From the NCBI GenBank assembly GCA_024233865.1, contig JACKPA010000002.1, positions 1 to 64,000 of the forward strand: a DNA stretch of 64,000 nt, given 5' to 3'. Below are positions 17,820 through 26,970 of this stretch, in pieces. The translations under genes and the position numbers were made by a program. Source of the DNA: Leptospiraceae bacterium. GTDB lineage: Bacteria > Spirochaetota > Leptospiria > Leptospirales > Leptospiraceae. Each line of letters opens with the position of its first letter. The stretch's first letter is position 1. The notes under the pieces were generated by a model, which was given only the letters and a program-made list of their open reading frames with translations, searched no databases and was not told the DNA's origin.

Positions 17820-19562
17820 GTGAAAATTAAATTAACAACTATAGTTTTGGGGTTATTTATTCTAATTGGGATTGGCTATTATATAAACATGAAGTTCTTT
17901 TCCCAAACAAAGGAAATAAAAAAAAGCGTATCAAATGATAAATACGAGCAAGCACTTGAAAAATGGGCTGAAATTTTCCAACCTTCCACTTTAAGTTATG
18001 AAGAAAGGGTAAAAGAATTACGTTGGTTTCAGAATATAACCAAAGAATTTAAGGGGGAAAGTATTCGAACAGTAGCCGAAAATATAGACACACACTATTG
18101 GGAAAGTAGGGTCCTAACAAAAGCATTTGAAGAGCTTACTGGTATTCACGTTGAGCATGACATCATAGGTGAAGGAGACCTTGTAGTTCTAATTGACGAA
18201 CAAATCAAAAAAGACAAAATCATTTACGATGCATACGTTAATGATGCTGATATGGTAGGAACCCACCTAAGAACTCAAGGTGTTGTTATCTTAAGCGATT
18301 ACATGAAAGAAGAAGGAAAAAAATATACAAATCCGTATTTGGACTTGGATGACTTTTTAAACTTGGAGTTTGGTCAGGATTATGACGGAAACCAATTGCA
18401 ATTACCGGATCAACAATTTGCCAATCTATATTGGTTCCGGTATGATTGGTTTTCCAGAGATGACATAAAGAAGAAATTTAAAGATAAGTATGGCTATGAA
18501 TTAGGAGTTCCGGTCAACTGGGCCGCTTATGAAGACATTGCAGAGTTTTTTACCAATACAAAAATTGATGGAAAAAAAGTATACGGACACTTGGATTATG
18601 GCAAGCCTTCTCCCTCTTTAGGTTGGAGGTTTACAGATGCATGGCTATCCATTGCTGGAGTAGGAGATAAAGGATTGCCCAATGGTTTACCGGTTGATGA
18701 ATGGGGAATTCGTGTAGAAAATAAAATACCGGTTGGTTCTTCCGTTACAAGAGGGGGAGATTTAAATGGTCCGGCTGCGGTTTATGCCTTAACGAAATAC
18801 ATCGAATGGCTCGAAAAATATGCTCCACCGGAAGCTCTCCAATGGGAATGGGTAGATGCAGGACCTATGGGTTCTAGAGGAGATATTGCCCAAAGGGTTT
18901 TTCAATACATAACATGGTTGTCTGATCTAAGGTTTCATAAAGAAGATAGTCCGGTTTGTGATAAATATGGTAAACCTAAATGGAGGGTAGCACCAACACC
19001 TCACGGAAAATACTGGGAAGAAGGTATGAAGGTTGGCTACCAAGATGCCGGTAGTTGGACAATACCTAAGAACATTACAGGAAACAAAAGGGCAATGGCA
19101 TGGATTTGGGCGCAATTTGCGGTTTCGAAAACCGTTGATTTGAAAAAATTTATTATAGGTGGAACTCCAATCCGAAAATCAACCATAAATTCGGAATATT
19201 TAACCCAAAACTCGGAACAGTATGGAGGGTTAATTGAATTTTACCGTTCACCGGAAAGAAAAAAGTGGACAGATAGTGGTCCGAATGTCCCCTATTATCC
19301 TGGAATGGCTGCTTTATGGTGGAAAAATATTAGCAAAGCTATTTCAAAAGATTTAACACCTCAAGAAGCCATGGATAAATTAGCTAATGAACAAGATAAA
19401 CTTATGGCATCTTTAAAAATGAAAGCTTACTCTCCTAAGCTAAACGAAGAAAAAAGCCGGGAATATTGGTTTGCACAACCGGGGGCTCCAAAAGCAGAAA
19501 TGAGAGAAGAAAAGCCAAAAACAGTACCTTACGAAGAATTACTAAAACAATGGAAACAATAA
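17820..19562 (+). CDS. Glycerol-type (GlpV-like) ABC solute-binding protein, orphan
   Basis: The 580-aa product starts at GTG with an N-terminal membrane helix (residues 4-25). It matches, nearly block by block, the large solute-binding proteins of proteobacterial glycerol importers (GlpV type): YDAYVNDADMVGTH, LPDQQFANLYWFRYDWF, YGYELGVPVNWAAYEDIAEF, GWRFTDAWLSIAG and GLPVDEWGIRVE are recognisable. It should therefore bind glycerol or a similar polyol in the periplasm. No permease or ATPase gene is next to it. Instead its end overlaps a Cache-phosphatase gene, which suggests a sensing role. The family is firm; the ligand and the sensor role are inference. Confidence 0.8.
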   Translation: MKIKLTTIVLGLFILIGIGYYINMKFFSQTKEIKKSVSNDKYEQALEKWAEIFQPSTLSYEERVKELRWFQNITKEFKGESIRTVAENIDTHYWESRVLTKAFEELTGIHVEHDIIGEGDLVVLIDEQIKKDKIIYDAYVNDADMVGTHLRTQGVVILSDYMKEEGKKYTNPYLDLDDFLNLEFGQDYDGNQLQLPDQQFANLYWFRYDWFSRDDIKKKFKDKYGYELGVPVNWAAYEDIAEFFTNTKIDGKKVYGHLDYGKPSPSLGWRFTDAWLSIAGVGDKGLPNGLPVDEWGIRVENKIPVGSSVTRGGDLNGPAAVYALTKYIEWLEKYAPPEALQWEWVDAGPMGSRGDIAQRVFQYITWLSDLRFHKEDSPVCDKYGKPKWRVAPTPHGKYWEEGMKVGYQDAGSWTIPKNITGNKRAMAWIWAQFAVSKTVDLKKFIIGGTPIRKSTINSEYLTQNSEQYGGLIEFYRSPERKKWTDSGPNVPYYPGMAALWWKNISKAISKDLTPQEAMDKLANEQDKLMASLKMKAYSPKLNEEKSREYWFAQPGAPKAEMREEKPKTVPYEELLKQWKQ

Positions 19563-19591
19563 ACTCACTGAATTACGCGAGGCTTACAAAA

Positions 19592-21781
19592 ATGACAAAG
19601 GAAAAAAAACAATCTATTTCTATCTTGCAATACTTTAATAGTCTTTCTTTAAGATGGAAAATGAATTTCATTGGTGTTCTTATCATAATCATGTTTTCAT
19701 CCATTCTATTTATGAAAATTTTACCTCTTTTGGAAGCAGGGAAGTTAGAGGAAAGGCGAGGGAAGTTAAAAGCCGTTGTGAATTCGGTAGTTTCTTTGAT
19801 GGATTTTTATGAAAAACAAGTGAGAAAAGAAGCATGGAAAGAAGACCCATCTATGCCCAAAACCATAGAAGATGCCAAGAAAATTGTAATAAGAAATTTG
19901 CGTGAAATGCGGTACGACAAAACGGAGTATTTTTTTATTTTGGATGGGAAAGGTACTATGGTTATGCATCCTCTTAGACCGGAGGATCAAGGGAAAAACA
20001 TGTTAGAAGAAAAGGATCCGAATGGTAATGATATTTTCAAAGATATGGTAATTGATTCCCAAAGGGATAGTGATACTTTTGTGAGTTTTATCTGGAAATC
20101 CAAATATAGTCCTGATATATTTGAGTCTCAGACCACTTATTCCAAATACTACTGGCCCTGGGACTGGGTTGTTTCATCCGGTGTTTACACTCAAGATATC
20201 ATCGAATCCATGGAGCAAATTCGGTATCGTTCCGCAGCTTATGTTATCATAACAACTTTAATTGCTATGGGATTATTGGTATTTTTTATCCATAATTACC
20301 TAAACGTACCTCTTAGAAAGATCGTAGATGCCATCACAGAAATCAATAAAGACAATCTTGAATATAGAATAAAACCCTTGTTTTTAGATGAATTGGGTCA
20401 GATATCCAATCAATTCAACACCATGGTTATCAATCGCAAAAAAAATGAAGAAGATAAAATAAGAATAGAAAGAGCACACTTAGAAACTCTAAAAGTTTTA
20501 AACTCTTCCTTGGAACAAAAAGTCGTAGAAAGAACAGCCGAATTGAGTGAGACTTTAAACAAAGTCCAAGAGCTAAAAAGTCAGCAAGACGGTGACTATT
20601 TCTTAACAACACTCATCACCAACCCACTGATGCAAAACAGAAACACCCACCAAAATATTAAAATAGACTTCCTTATAGAGCAAAAAAAGGACTTTGAATT
20701 CAAAAACAAAAAATATAGAATTGGTGGAGATATTTGTATATCAGGGAATTTAAACTTTAAAGGAGTTCCTTATACCATGTTTTTTAACGGCGATGCAATG
20801 GGAAAATCCATGCAGGGTGCCGGTGGAGCTTTGGTAATCGGTTCTGTTGTAAATTCGATAATGGCAAGATCAGCCGCTAATAAAAAAGTTCTTACCAATA
20901 CACCGGAAGAATGGCTTTATGATAGTTTCCATGAAATGCAGAGGGTACTGGAATCTTTTGACGGTTCGATGTTTATATCTTGTATAATAGGTTTGGTGAA
21001 TGATTCAACAGGTCTGCTTCACTACATCAACGCCGAGCATCCCTTTACCATATTATTCCGGGATAATGTTGCAAGTTTTATTGAAGATGAAATTGATGCT
21101 CATAAATTAGGATTTCCATTAAATGATTTAAAACGTATCTCTACTTTCCAGTTATTAAAAGACGATGTAATCATATGTGGCTCTGATGGTAGAGATGACC
21201 TTGTTTTAGAACATTCTACTTTTGATACAAATAGGAAAATCAATGAAGACGACACTCTTATTCTAAAGGTTGTTGAAAATTCCAAAGGGGATCTAGAAAA
21301 AATCTTCCATCAACTGCAAGAAATTGGAGACCTATCGGATGACCTATCTTTTGTTCGAATAGAATATCTTTCCGAACCGCAGTTGATACAAACTGTGAGA
21401 ACAAATTTTAACCAAACGAATGGTTCGATAGAGCCTATGATCAAACAGCTTATCAAAGACAAAAAATACTTGGTTGCATTACAACACCTTGAATCTACCG
21501 GTCATAAAAATGACATCATGCACTTGTATTATAAAATTCTATGTTTAAATAAACTACACCGAAATTCGGAAGCCCTAGAATATTTGGAACAAGCCGACGA
21601 AGAGTTGAAAAATGACATACTTGCTCTAAAACTCTTAGCCAAAATTTACTTTGATTTGGGAGATTATGAAAATTCTAATTTTTATTTGAGTCAACTTAAA
21701 ACTCTAGTACCAAATGATTCAAAAATATTGGGTCTTTATGATAAAGTACAGTACAAATTAAAACAATTTGGAGCGGCTTAG
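19592..21781 (+). CDS. sCache-HAMP-SpoIIE (RsbU-like) phosphatase with TPR tail
   Basis: A membrane sensor with an intracellular PP2C-type Ser/Thr phosphatase, likely acting on an anti-sigma-antagonist-type target. I prefer ATG 19592 (GAGG upstream); ATG 19550 overlaps the previous gene. In order there is a TM helix, an extracytoplasmic single-Cache domain (YFFILDGKGTMVMHPLRPE, YYWPWDWVVSSGVY), a second TM helix, HAMP, a coiled coil (EQKVVERTAELSETL), then the SpoIIE domain with metal Asp residues in GGDICIS, NGDAMGKSMQGAGG and SDGRDDL. About 100 C-terminal residues are TPR-like. The solute-binding protein upstream may present ligand to the Cache domain. Confidence 0.85.
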   Translation: MTKEKKQSISILQYFNSLSLRWKMNFIGVLIIIMFSSILFMKILPLLEAGKLEERRGKLKAVVNSVVSLMDFYEKQVRKEAWKEDPSMPKTIEDAKKIVIRNLREMRYDKTEYFFILDGKGTMVMHPLRPEDQGKNMLEEKDPNGNDIFKDMVIDSQRDSDTFVSFIWKSKYSPDIFESQTTYSKYYWPWDWVVSSGVYTQDIIESMEQIRYRSAAYVIITTLIAMGLLVFFIHNYLNVPLRKIVDAITEINKDNLEYRIKPLFLDELGQISNQFNTMVINRKKNEEDKIRIERAHLETLKVLNSSLEQKVVERTAELSETLNKVQELKSQQDGDYFLTTLITNPLMQNRNTHQNIKIDFLIEQKKDFEFKNKKYRIGGDICISGNLNFKGVPYTMFFNGDAMGKSMQGAGGALVIGSVVNSIMARSAANKKVLTNTPEEWLYDSFHEMQRVLESFDGSMFISCIIGLVNDSTGLLHYINAEHPFTILFRDNVASFIEDEIDAHKLGFPLNDLKRISTFQLLKDDVIICGSDGRDDLVLEHSTFDTNRKINEDDTLILKVVENSKGDLEKIFHQLQEIGDLSDDLSFVRIEYLSEPQLIQTVRTNFNQTNGSIEPMIKQLIKDKKYLVALQHLESTGHKNDIMHLYYKILCLNKLHRNSEALEYLEQADEELKNDILALKLLAKIYFDLGDYENSNFYLSQLKTLVPNDSKILGLYDKVQYKLKQFGAA

Positions 21782-21865
21782 TAAATACGAATTGCCATAT
21801 TTGCATTATATATTCTTTTTGGTTTTAATTCATGTAATTTTTTTATTACTTAAAAGGATATATAA

Positions 21866-23692
21866 ATGCATTTCTCGTTTTCCATTAAACTGAATAGTTT
21901 AAAAACCGTTCTTACATCCACGGTTATTTTGATTATTGTATTATTAACGTTTATTTTAACTTTTGTTTCTTATTTTTCAGCTTACGATGCTATAGAAAAA
22001 TCTTATATCAACCAAATGCAAAATTTTAATTCCGAATTCAATAGAGAATTGGATTCTATTTACCAAAATAACAAAAGTTTGCTGTCTTTTTTATCAAAAA
22101 ACAAAGAATTTATAGACGGCTTGCAATCCAAAAATTTTGAAATTGCCCAAAAAAACTTGGAAAATTTTTTTAAAGATGTTGGCGGATTTGAAAATGTATT
22201 CATTTCAACACCGGAAGAAGATAGTATGATTTTGGTTGATGGAATTGGGAAAAAGTCTGTCGGGATAAGGTGGGGAAAAATTCCAGACTATTCCCAAAAT
22301 ATTGAAAATAATCTCAAAGGAAAACTTCACATCAGCAGTCCGGCAATTTCGCCAGTATCAGGTTTACCGGTAGTATTGATGTCTTCTCCTATTTTTGATA
22401 AAGATCACAAGGTTATTGGAATTTTTGGACTTCCTTTGGATTTGTATAGCTATTCATTAAAAATTACAGAAAATCTAAAAATAGGAAAAACGGGCTACCC
22501 TTTTATCACTGATAAAAACGGAATTGTGATTGCCCACCCGGTTAAAACAAACGTTTTAAAGGATTTCACCCAATATGATTTTGGAAAGAAGATGATCTCC
22601 TCACCCGATGCTACCATCATTAAATATACTTGGGAAGGAAAAGAAAAAATACTCACATTTAAAAGAAATGATAAATATGGTATTATGTCAGCAATAACCT
22701 TATATACATCTGACATAACTAGCCATACCAATAAACTTGCCTTAACCATGTCTATACTGGGGATAATTGTTTTAATTCTCTCGGGAAGTTTTATCTATTA
22801 TATAATGAACAAAAGACTAAAACCCTTAATCTTGGCAAAAGATTATATTTATAACATATCCAAAGGAAAGCTAAGAAGAGTAGATATTTCAAAAAAGATA
22901 GGTCTAACAAATCTAAATGACGAAATCGGAGAAATGCTGAAAGCTACAGAAGAATTGTCAAGCAAACTCAGCGAAATCTTGAAACACGTTATCGAAAATA
23001 TCAATGAATTAACGGAATCTGCCGTTCAAATCGATCAAGCCTCGCAGATCATGAGTAATGGAGCTAGTGAGCAGGCAGCAAGTGTAGAGCAGATAACAAC
23101 ATCCGTTGAAGAAATCACTGCCACCGTTGTTCAAAATACGGAAAACGCCAACATAACAAGCCAGATGGCAAATACGTCCGTTTTGCAAGTTAAAAAATCC
23201 GGAACTGCCGTAAAAGAAACTCTTCAAGCAATGAAACAAATATCTAAAAAAATTGGAATTATTGAAGAAATCGCTTCTCAAACAAATTTATTATCCGTAA
23301 ATGCAGCCATAGAAGCGGCAAAAGCCGGGGAGCAAGGTCAAGGATTTGCAGTTGTTGCGATGGAAATTAGAAAATTATCTGATAATAGTAGAATTGCATC
23401 CAGCGAAATCTTAGACTTAGCAACAGATAGTATTCAAATAGCTCAAAATTCCGGAAACCTAATGGAGCAAGTTGTGCCAGACATCCAAAAAGTAACAGAC
23501 CTGATCAATGAAATTGCTTCTGCCTCCAATGAGCAAAAGATAGGTTTGGAGCAAGTGAATCAAGGAATGAACCAATTGAGTACAGTTGCTCAGCAAAACG
23601 CTTCGTCTTCGGAAGAGCTGGCAGCGACTTCCACTTTGCTTCACAATAATATGAAAAAAGTAAAAGATGCTATTTCCTATTTTGAGCTATAA
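21866..23692 (+). CDS. Methyl-accepting chemotaxis protein with dCache domain
   Basis: A 608-aa chemoreceptor: TM helix about residues 12-37, a periplasmic double-Cache sensor to about residue 285 (GYPFITDKNGIVIAHP), TM about 290-315, HAMP, and a cytoplasmic signalling hairpin with tip EIASQTNLLSVNAAIEAAKA. The tip deviates slightly from consensus (SVNAA for ALNAA, MEIRKLSD for DEVRKLA). It follows the Cache phosphatase on the same strand, so the two sensors may respond to related ligands. Its CheA partner is probably encoded at 33532. Confidence 0.9.
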   Translation: MHFSFSIKLNSLKTVLTSTVILIIVLLTFILTFVSYFSAYDAIEKSYINQMQNFNSEFNRELDSIYQNNKSLLSFLSKNKEFIDGLQSKNFEIAQKNLENFFKDVGGFENVFISTPEEDSMILVDGIGKKSVGIRWGKIPDYSQNIENNLKGKLHISSPAISPVSGLPVVLMSSPIFDKDHKVIGIFGLPLDLYSYSLKITENLKIGKTGYPFITDKNGIVIAHPVKTNVLKDFTQYDFGKKMISSPDATIIKYTWEGKEKILTFKRNDKYGIMSAITLYTSDITSHTNKLALTMSILGIIVLILSGSFIYYIMNKRLKPLILAKDYIYNISKGKLRRVDISKKIGLTNLNDEIGEMLKATEELSSKLSEILKHVIENINELTESAVQIDQASQIMSNGASEQAASVEQITTSVEEITATVVQNTENANITSQMANTSVLQVKKSGTAVKETLQAMKQISKKIGIIEEIASQTNLLSVNAAIEAAKAGEQGQGFAVVAMEIRKLSDNSRIASSEILDLATDSIQIAQNSGNLMEQVVPDIQKVTDLINEIASASNEQKIGLEQVNQGMNQLSTVAQQNASSSEELAATSTLLHNNMKKVKDAISYFEL

Positions 23693-23698
23693 ACGGTA

Positions 23699-23720
23699 GG
23701 GACACGACGCGTCGTGCCCC
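23699..23720. repeat. GC-rich perfect palindrome
   Basis: CACGACGCGTCGTG (23703-23716) is a perfect 14-bp palindrome inside GGGACACGAC...GTGCCCC, a few bases after the chemoreceptor stop. It is the same style of element as at 16314 and 29253. Confidence 0.7.
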
Positions 23721-23794
23721 TGATTCACTAAAGTATTTTCTCAATTTTTCCGAAAATATAGAAAGTTATAGTTCCGTTTTTAAGGGGTTTCGTT

Positions 23795-24259
23795 ATGTCC
23801 ACATTTATCACAACCCAAATTGATATTGGTAAGTACTACTTTAAATTGCAAGATATGGAACGTTCAGAATTCCATTTTACAAAATCACTTGAAATTCAAG
23901 AAAATTCCGAAAGCTATTTTTATTTAGGGCTTATTGCGAGTCAAAAAAATAAGTTATCCAAAGCTCTCCAGTATTTTTACAAATCTACGGAATGTAACCA
24001 TGATTATGGGAATCCTTGTAACGAAATTGGAATAATTTTAATAAAATTTGGTTGGATAAGAGACGCTTTGTACTGGCTTAAAAAAGCTGTAAATAGCAAA
24101 TACAATGATGCTCCTTATATATCCATGTACAATCTAGCCACGATATATAAAGCTTGGAATCGACCCGAAAGAGCCTTGCAATATATCCACAAAGCTTTGC
24201 AAATCAACCCGGAATTTGAATTGGCAATTCAATTGAGGAAAGAATTAATTTCTCAATAA
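23795..24259 (+). CDS. TPR-repeat protein
   Basis: A 154-aa soluble protein made almost wholly of tetratricopeptide repeats (units ending ALQYFYKSTECN, DALYWLKKAVNSK, ALQYIHKALQINPE). It is a protein-protein interaction scaffold with no catalytic part. It follows the chemoreceptor and ends before the inverted repeat that governs the acyl-CoA dehydrogenase gene. The partner is unknown. Confidence 0.8.
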   Translation: MSTFITTQIDIGKYYFKLQDMERSEFHFTKSLEIQENSESYFYLGLIASQKNKLSKALQYFYKSTECNHDYGNPCNEIGIILIKFGWIRDALYWLKKAVNSKYNDAPYISMYNLATIYKAWNRPERALQYIHKALQINPEFELAIQLRKELISQ

Positions 24260-24310
24260 AAACACTTTATAAACATTCTTGTTAAATTTTAACATATAAT
24301 ATTTGCCTTG

Positions 24311-24368
24311 TTTTCCTTGAAAATAATAGTGGTTTATAAGATAGGAACAGTATTATTTTCAAGGAAAA
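24311..24368 (+). promoter_or_regulatory. 18-bp perfect inverted repeat covering the ribosome-binding site of the acyl-CoA dehydrogenase gene
   Basis: Arms 24311-24328 and 24351-24368 are exactly complementary over 18 bp around a 22-nt spacer. The right arm contains AAGGAAAA, the ribosome-binding site for the ATG at 24373. It could be a DNA operator (fatty-acid regulators bind palindromes) or an mRNA hairpin hiding the ribosome-binding site. No T-run follows, so it is not a terminator. Confidence 0.75.
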
Positions 24369-24372
24369 AGCG

Positions 24373-25533
24373 ATGTCTTACGGATTAACAGAAGAACAAA
24401 TTGAATTAAAAGAACTTATTAAAGAATTTACACAAAAAGAAGTGGTTCCTGTAGCTGCTGAATGGGACGAAAAGAATCAACATCCAACCGAATTGGTAAA
24501 TCGTATGAGACGGGAATTGGGGATCAATGGTTTGGTAATTCCCGAAGAATATGGTGGAATGGGTTTGGGTTCTTTGGAACAATGTATCGTTACAGAAGAA
24601 ATAAGTCGTGGCTGTTTGGGGATTGCCTTATGTTTTGGATACACAGGTCTTGGAATGTTGCCAATTCTAAAAGGTGCTTCTCATGAACAAAAGAAAAAAT
24701 GGCTTGAACCGGTTGTAAGCGGTGAACATGGAATTTCTTTTTGTTTATCAGAGCCAGGAGCCGGTTCGGACGTACCTGGTATGTCAACAAAAGCTGAGAA
24801 AAAAGGTGATAAATATATAATTAACGGTGCTAAACAATGGATTACCGGTGGTGGTAGTGCTAATGCTTATACGGTTTTTGCCTATACGGATAAAAATCGA
24901 GGAACAAGAGGTGTAAGCTGTTTTTATGTCCCTCGAAACTCTCCCGGATTAACCGTTGGAAAAAAAGAAGACAAACTGGGTATTCGAGCAAGCGACACCA
25001 GGCAAATTATTTTTGAAGACGTAGAAGTTCCGAAAGAAAACTTAATTGGTAGAGAAAATCTTGGTTTTGTTTATGCCCTTCAAACTTTAAATGCTTCTAG
25101 ACCTTACGTAGCGTCTATGGGTGTTGGAGTTTCTCAAGCAGCTTTGGATTATGCAGCAAAATATGCAAAAGAAAGAGAGCAGTTCGGACAAAAAATTTCG
25201 AGTTTTCAAGCCGTAGCTCATATGCTTGCTGATATGTCTATTATTGTAGAAACAGGTAGAGAAATAACATACAAAGCAGCCAGAATGTCAGATTCGAATG
25301 ATCCGAATTTGGCAAAATTTTCTGCCATCGCCAAAGCTTACACTTCTGAAGGTGCAATGAAGTGTTCCCTAGATGCGGTTCAAATTTTTGGTGGTTATGG
25401 ATATACAAAAGAATATCCGGTAGAGAAATTAATGAGAGATGCAAAAATTCTTTGTATTTTTGAGGGGACAACCCAAATACAAAAAAACGAAATTGCAACT
25501 TATGTAATTAAAGAAACTGCTACTGGGAAATAG
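24373..25533 (+). CDS. Acyl-CoA dehydrogenase
   Basis: A 386-aa FAD enzyme that oxidises acyl-CoA to trans-2-enoyl-CoA, the first step of beta-oxidation or branched-chain amino-acid catabolism. Signatures are complete: ISFCLSEPGAGSD in the N/middle region, GAKQWITGG, and the C-terminal QIFGGYGYTKEYPVEKLMRD followed by FEGTTQIQ, whose Glu is the usual catalytic base. The length is typical. A thiolase gene lies convergently downstream, fitting one fatty-acid degradation locus. The upstream inverted repeat suggests specific control. Confidence 0.93.
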   Translation: MSYGLTEEQIELKELIKEFTQKEVVPVAAEWDEKNQHPTELVNRMRRELGINGLVIPEEYGGMGLGSLEQCIVTEEISRGCLGIALCFGYTGLGMLPILKGASHEQKKKWLEPVVSGEHGISFCLSEPGAGSDVPGMSTKAEKKGDKYIINGAKQWITGGGSANAYTVFAYTDKNRGTRGVSCFYVPRNSPGLTVGKKEDKLGIRASDTRQIIFEDVEVPKENLIGRENLGFVYALQTLNASRPYVASMGVGVSQAALDYAAKYAKEREQFGQKISSFQAVAHMLADMSIIVETGREITYKAARMSDSNDPNLAKFSAIAKAYTSEGAMKCSLDAVQIFGGYGYTKEYPVEKLMRDAKILCIFEGTTQIQKNEIATYVIKETATGK

Positions 25534-25541
25534 TGAGAACA

Positions 25542-25599
25542 TTTCGACTACGCTCAATGTCCGAAAAGCGTCCAAACGATCCCTTAAGCGTAGTCGAAA
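25542..25599. repeat. Inverted repeat between convergent beta-oxidation genes
   Basis: TTTCGACTACGCT (25542-25554) pairs exactly with AGCGTAGTCGAAA (25587-25599). Lying in the 80-nt convergent gap, it could stop transcription from both sides. It resembles dispersed CTTTCGACTACGCTC elements known in several bacterial genomes. Confidence 0.7.
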
Positions 25600-25613
25600 G
25601 AAACATTTGGTAT

Positions 25614-26795
25614 CTAAACCAAAGGGTTTTCCAATACAATCGCTATTCCTTGTCCTCCACCTATACAAAGAGAAGCTACTCCGTATTTAACTTTTCTTCT
25701 TCTCATTTCATAAGCTAAAGTCAAAGTAACCCTGTTGCCGCTTGCTCCTAATGGGTGACCAAGTGCGACTGCCCCACCATTGACGTTTGTGATATCCGGA
25801 TTTAGGTTCAGAGCCTTTTTTACGGCTAAAAATTGAGCTGCAAAAGCCTCATTGACCTCTATCAAACCTACATCGCCCAATTGAATTCCGGCGTGCTGCA
25901 ATGCTTTTGGTATGGCAAGAGCCGGACCAATTCCCATTTTAGATGGCTCGCATCCGCTGTGTCCGTAGCCCCGGATAAGCACAAGAGGTTTTTTCCCTAA
26001 TTTGTCTGCATAGCTTTTAGATGTAACAACAACAGCACTTGCACCGTCATTGATACCGGAAGCATTTCCGGCTGTGACGGTCCCGTCTTTTTTGAAAACC
26101 GGTTTTAATTGAGGTAATTTATCTTTTCCGGCTACCCCTTTTATAAATTCATCTTTATCAAATACTACCGGTTTTTTTCCGGGAATTGTCACTGGTATAA
26201 TTTCTTCTTTTAGAATTCCGTTTGTTGTTGCTTTTTCCGCTCTTTCTTGGGAAATTCCAGCCCATTCGTCTTGTTCGCCTCTTGAAATTTTATACTCATC
26301 TGCCAAATTTTCTGCTGTAATTCCCATTGGCATTTCAACATATATGTCAGTCAAACCTTGACTTAATGAATCTTCAAATTCTGCACTTCCATAACGAACT
26401 CCCCACCTGGCATTTCTGACAACATAAGGAGCTTGGCTCATGGATTCTACACCACCCGCCAAAACAACCATATTCTCACCAAGAAGGATTTTCCTTGCTG
26501 CCAAAACTATGGATTCCATCCCTGAACCACAGAGTCTATTTACCGTAAGTGCCGGTGTTTCTACCTTTAATCCGGCTTTCAAACCGATGTGTCTTGCCAA
26601 ATAAATAGCATCTTTCCCTGTTGGGATGACATTTCCATAAATGATTTCTTCAACACTTTCCGAGCTAATGCCAGACCTATTCAGAGCTGCTTTGGCAACT
26701 TCTACACCCAAATCAACCGAACTAATATCTTTTAAACTTCCTCCAAAAGAACCAAACGCTGTTCTTGCTCCGTCTATGATTACTGCTGTTTCCAT
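25614..26795 (-). CDS. Acetyl-CoA acyltransferase (thiolase)
   Basis: A 393-aa thiolase that cleaves 3-ketoacyl-CoA with CoA or condenses two acetyl-CoA. All catalytic signatures are present: nucleophile Cys in NRLCGSGMES, His in GGAVALGHPLGASG and the second Cys in SLCIGGGQG. Length and motifs do not distinguish a biosynthetic (AtoB/PhaA) from a degradative (FadA) enzyme, but the convergent acyl-CoA dehydrogenase favours beta-oxidation. The upstream 175-nt gap should hold its promoter. Confidence 0.93.
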   Translation of the reverse strand: METAVIIDGARTAFGSFGGSLKDISSVDLGVEVAKAALNRSGISSESVEEIIYGNVIPTGKDAIYLARHIGLKAGLKVETPALTVNRLCGSGMESIVLAARKILLGENMVVLAGGVESMSQAPYVVRNARWGVRYGSAEFEDSLSQGLTDIYVEMPMGITAENLADEYKISRGEQDEWAGISQERAEKATTNGILKEEIIPVTIPGKKPVVFDKDEFIKGVAGKDKLPQLKPVFKKDGTVTAGNASGINDGASAVVVTSKSYADKLGKKPLVLIRGYGHSGCEPSKMGIGPALAIPKALQHAGIQLGDVGLIEVNEAFAAQFLAVKKALNLNPDITNVNGGAVALGHPLGASGNRVTLTLAYEMRRRKVKYGVASLCIGGGQGIAIVLENPLV

Positions 26796-26970
26796 TTAAT
26801 TTCCTTTTTTATAAAGTGCTATGGTGAACTTGTCAAACCATGCCATAAATTCAAGGGTTTGAAATGGGTTTATAGTTTCATCCTTTTTTTGATATGCATC
26901 ATCTATTTCCATTTTTACGATTGCAGGATAAACAAAGTCTTAGTTTCTTCCTTTAATTGGGATTCTTAGC

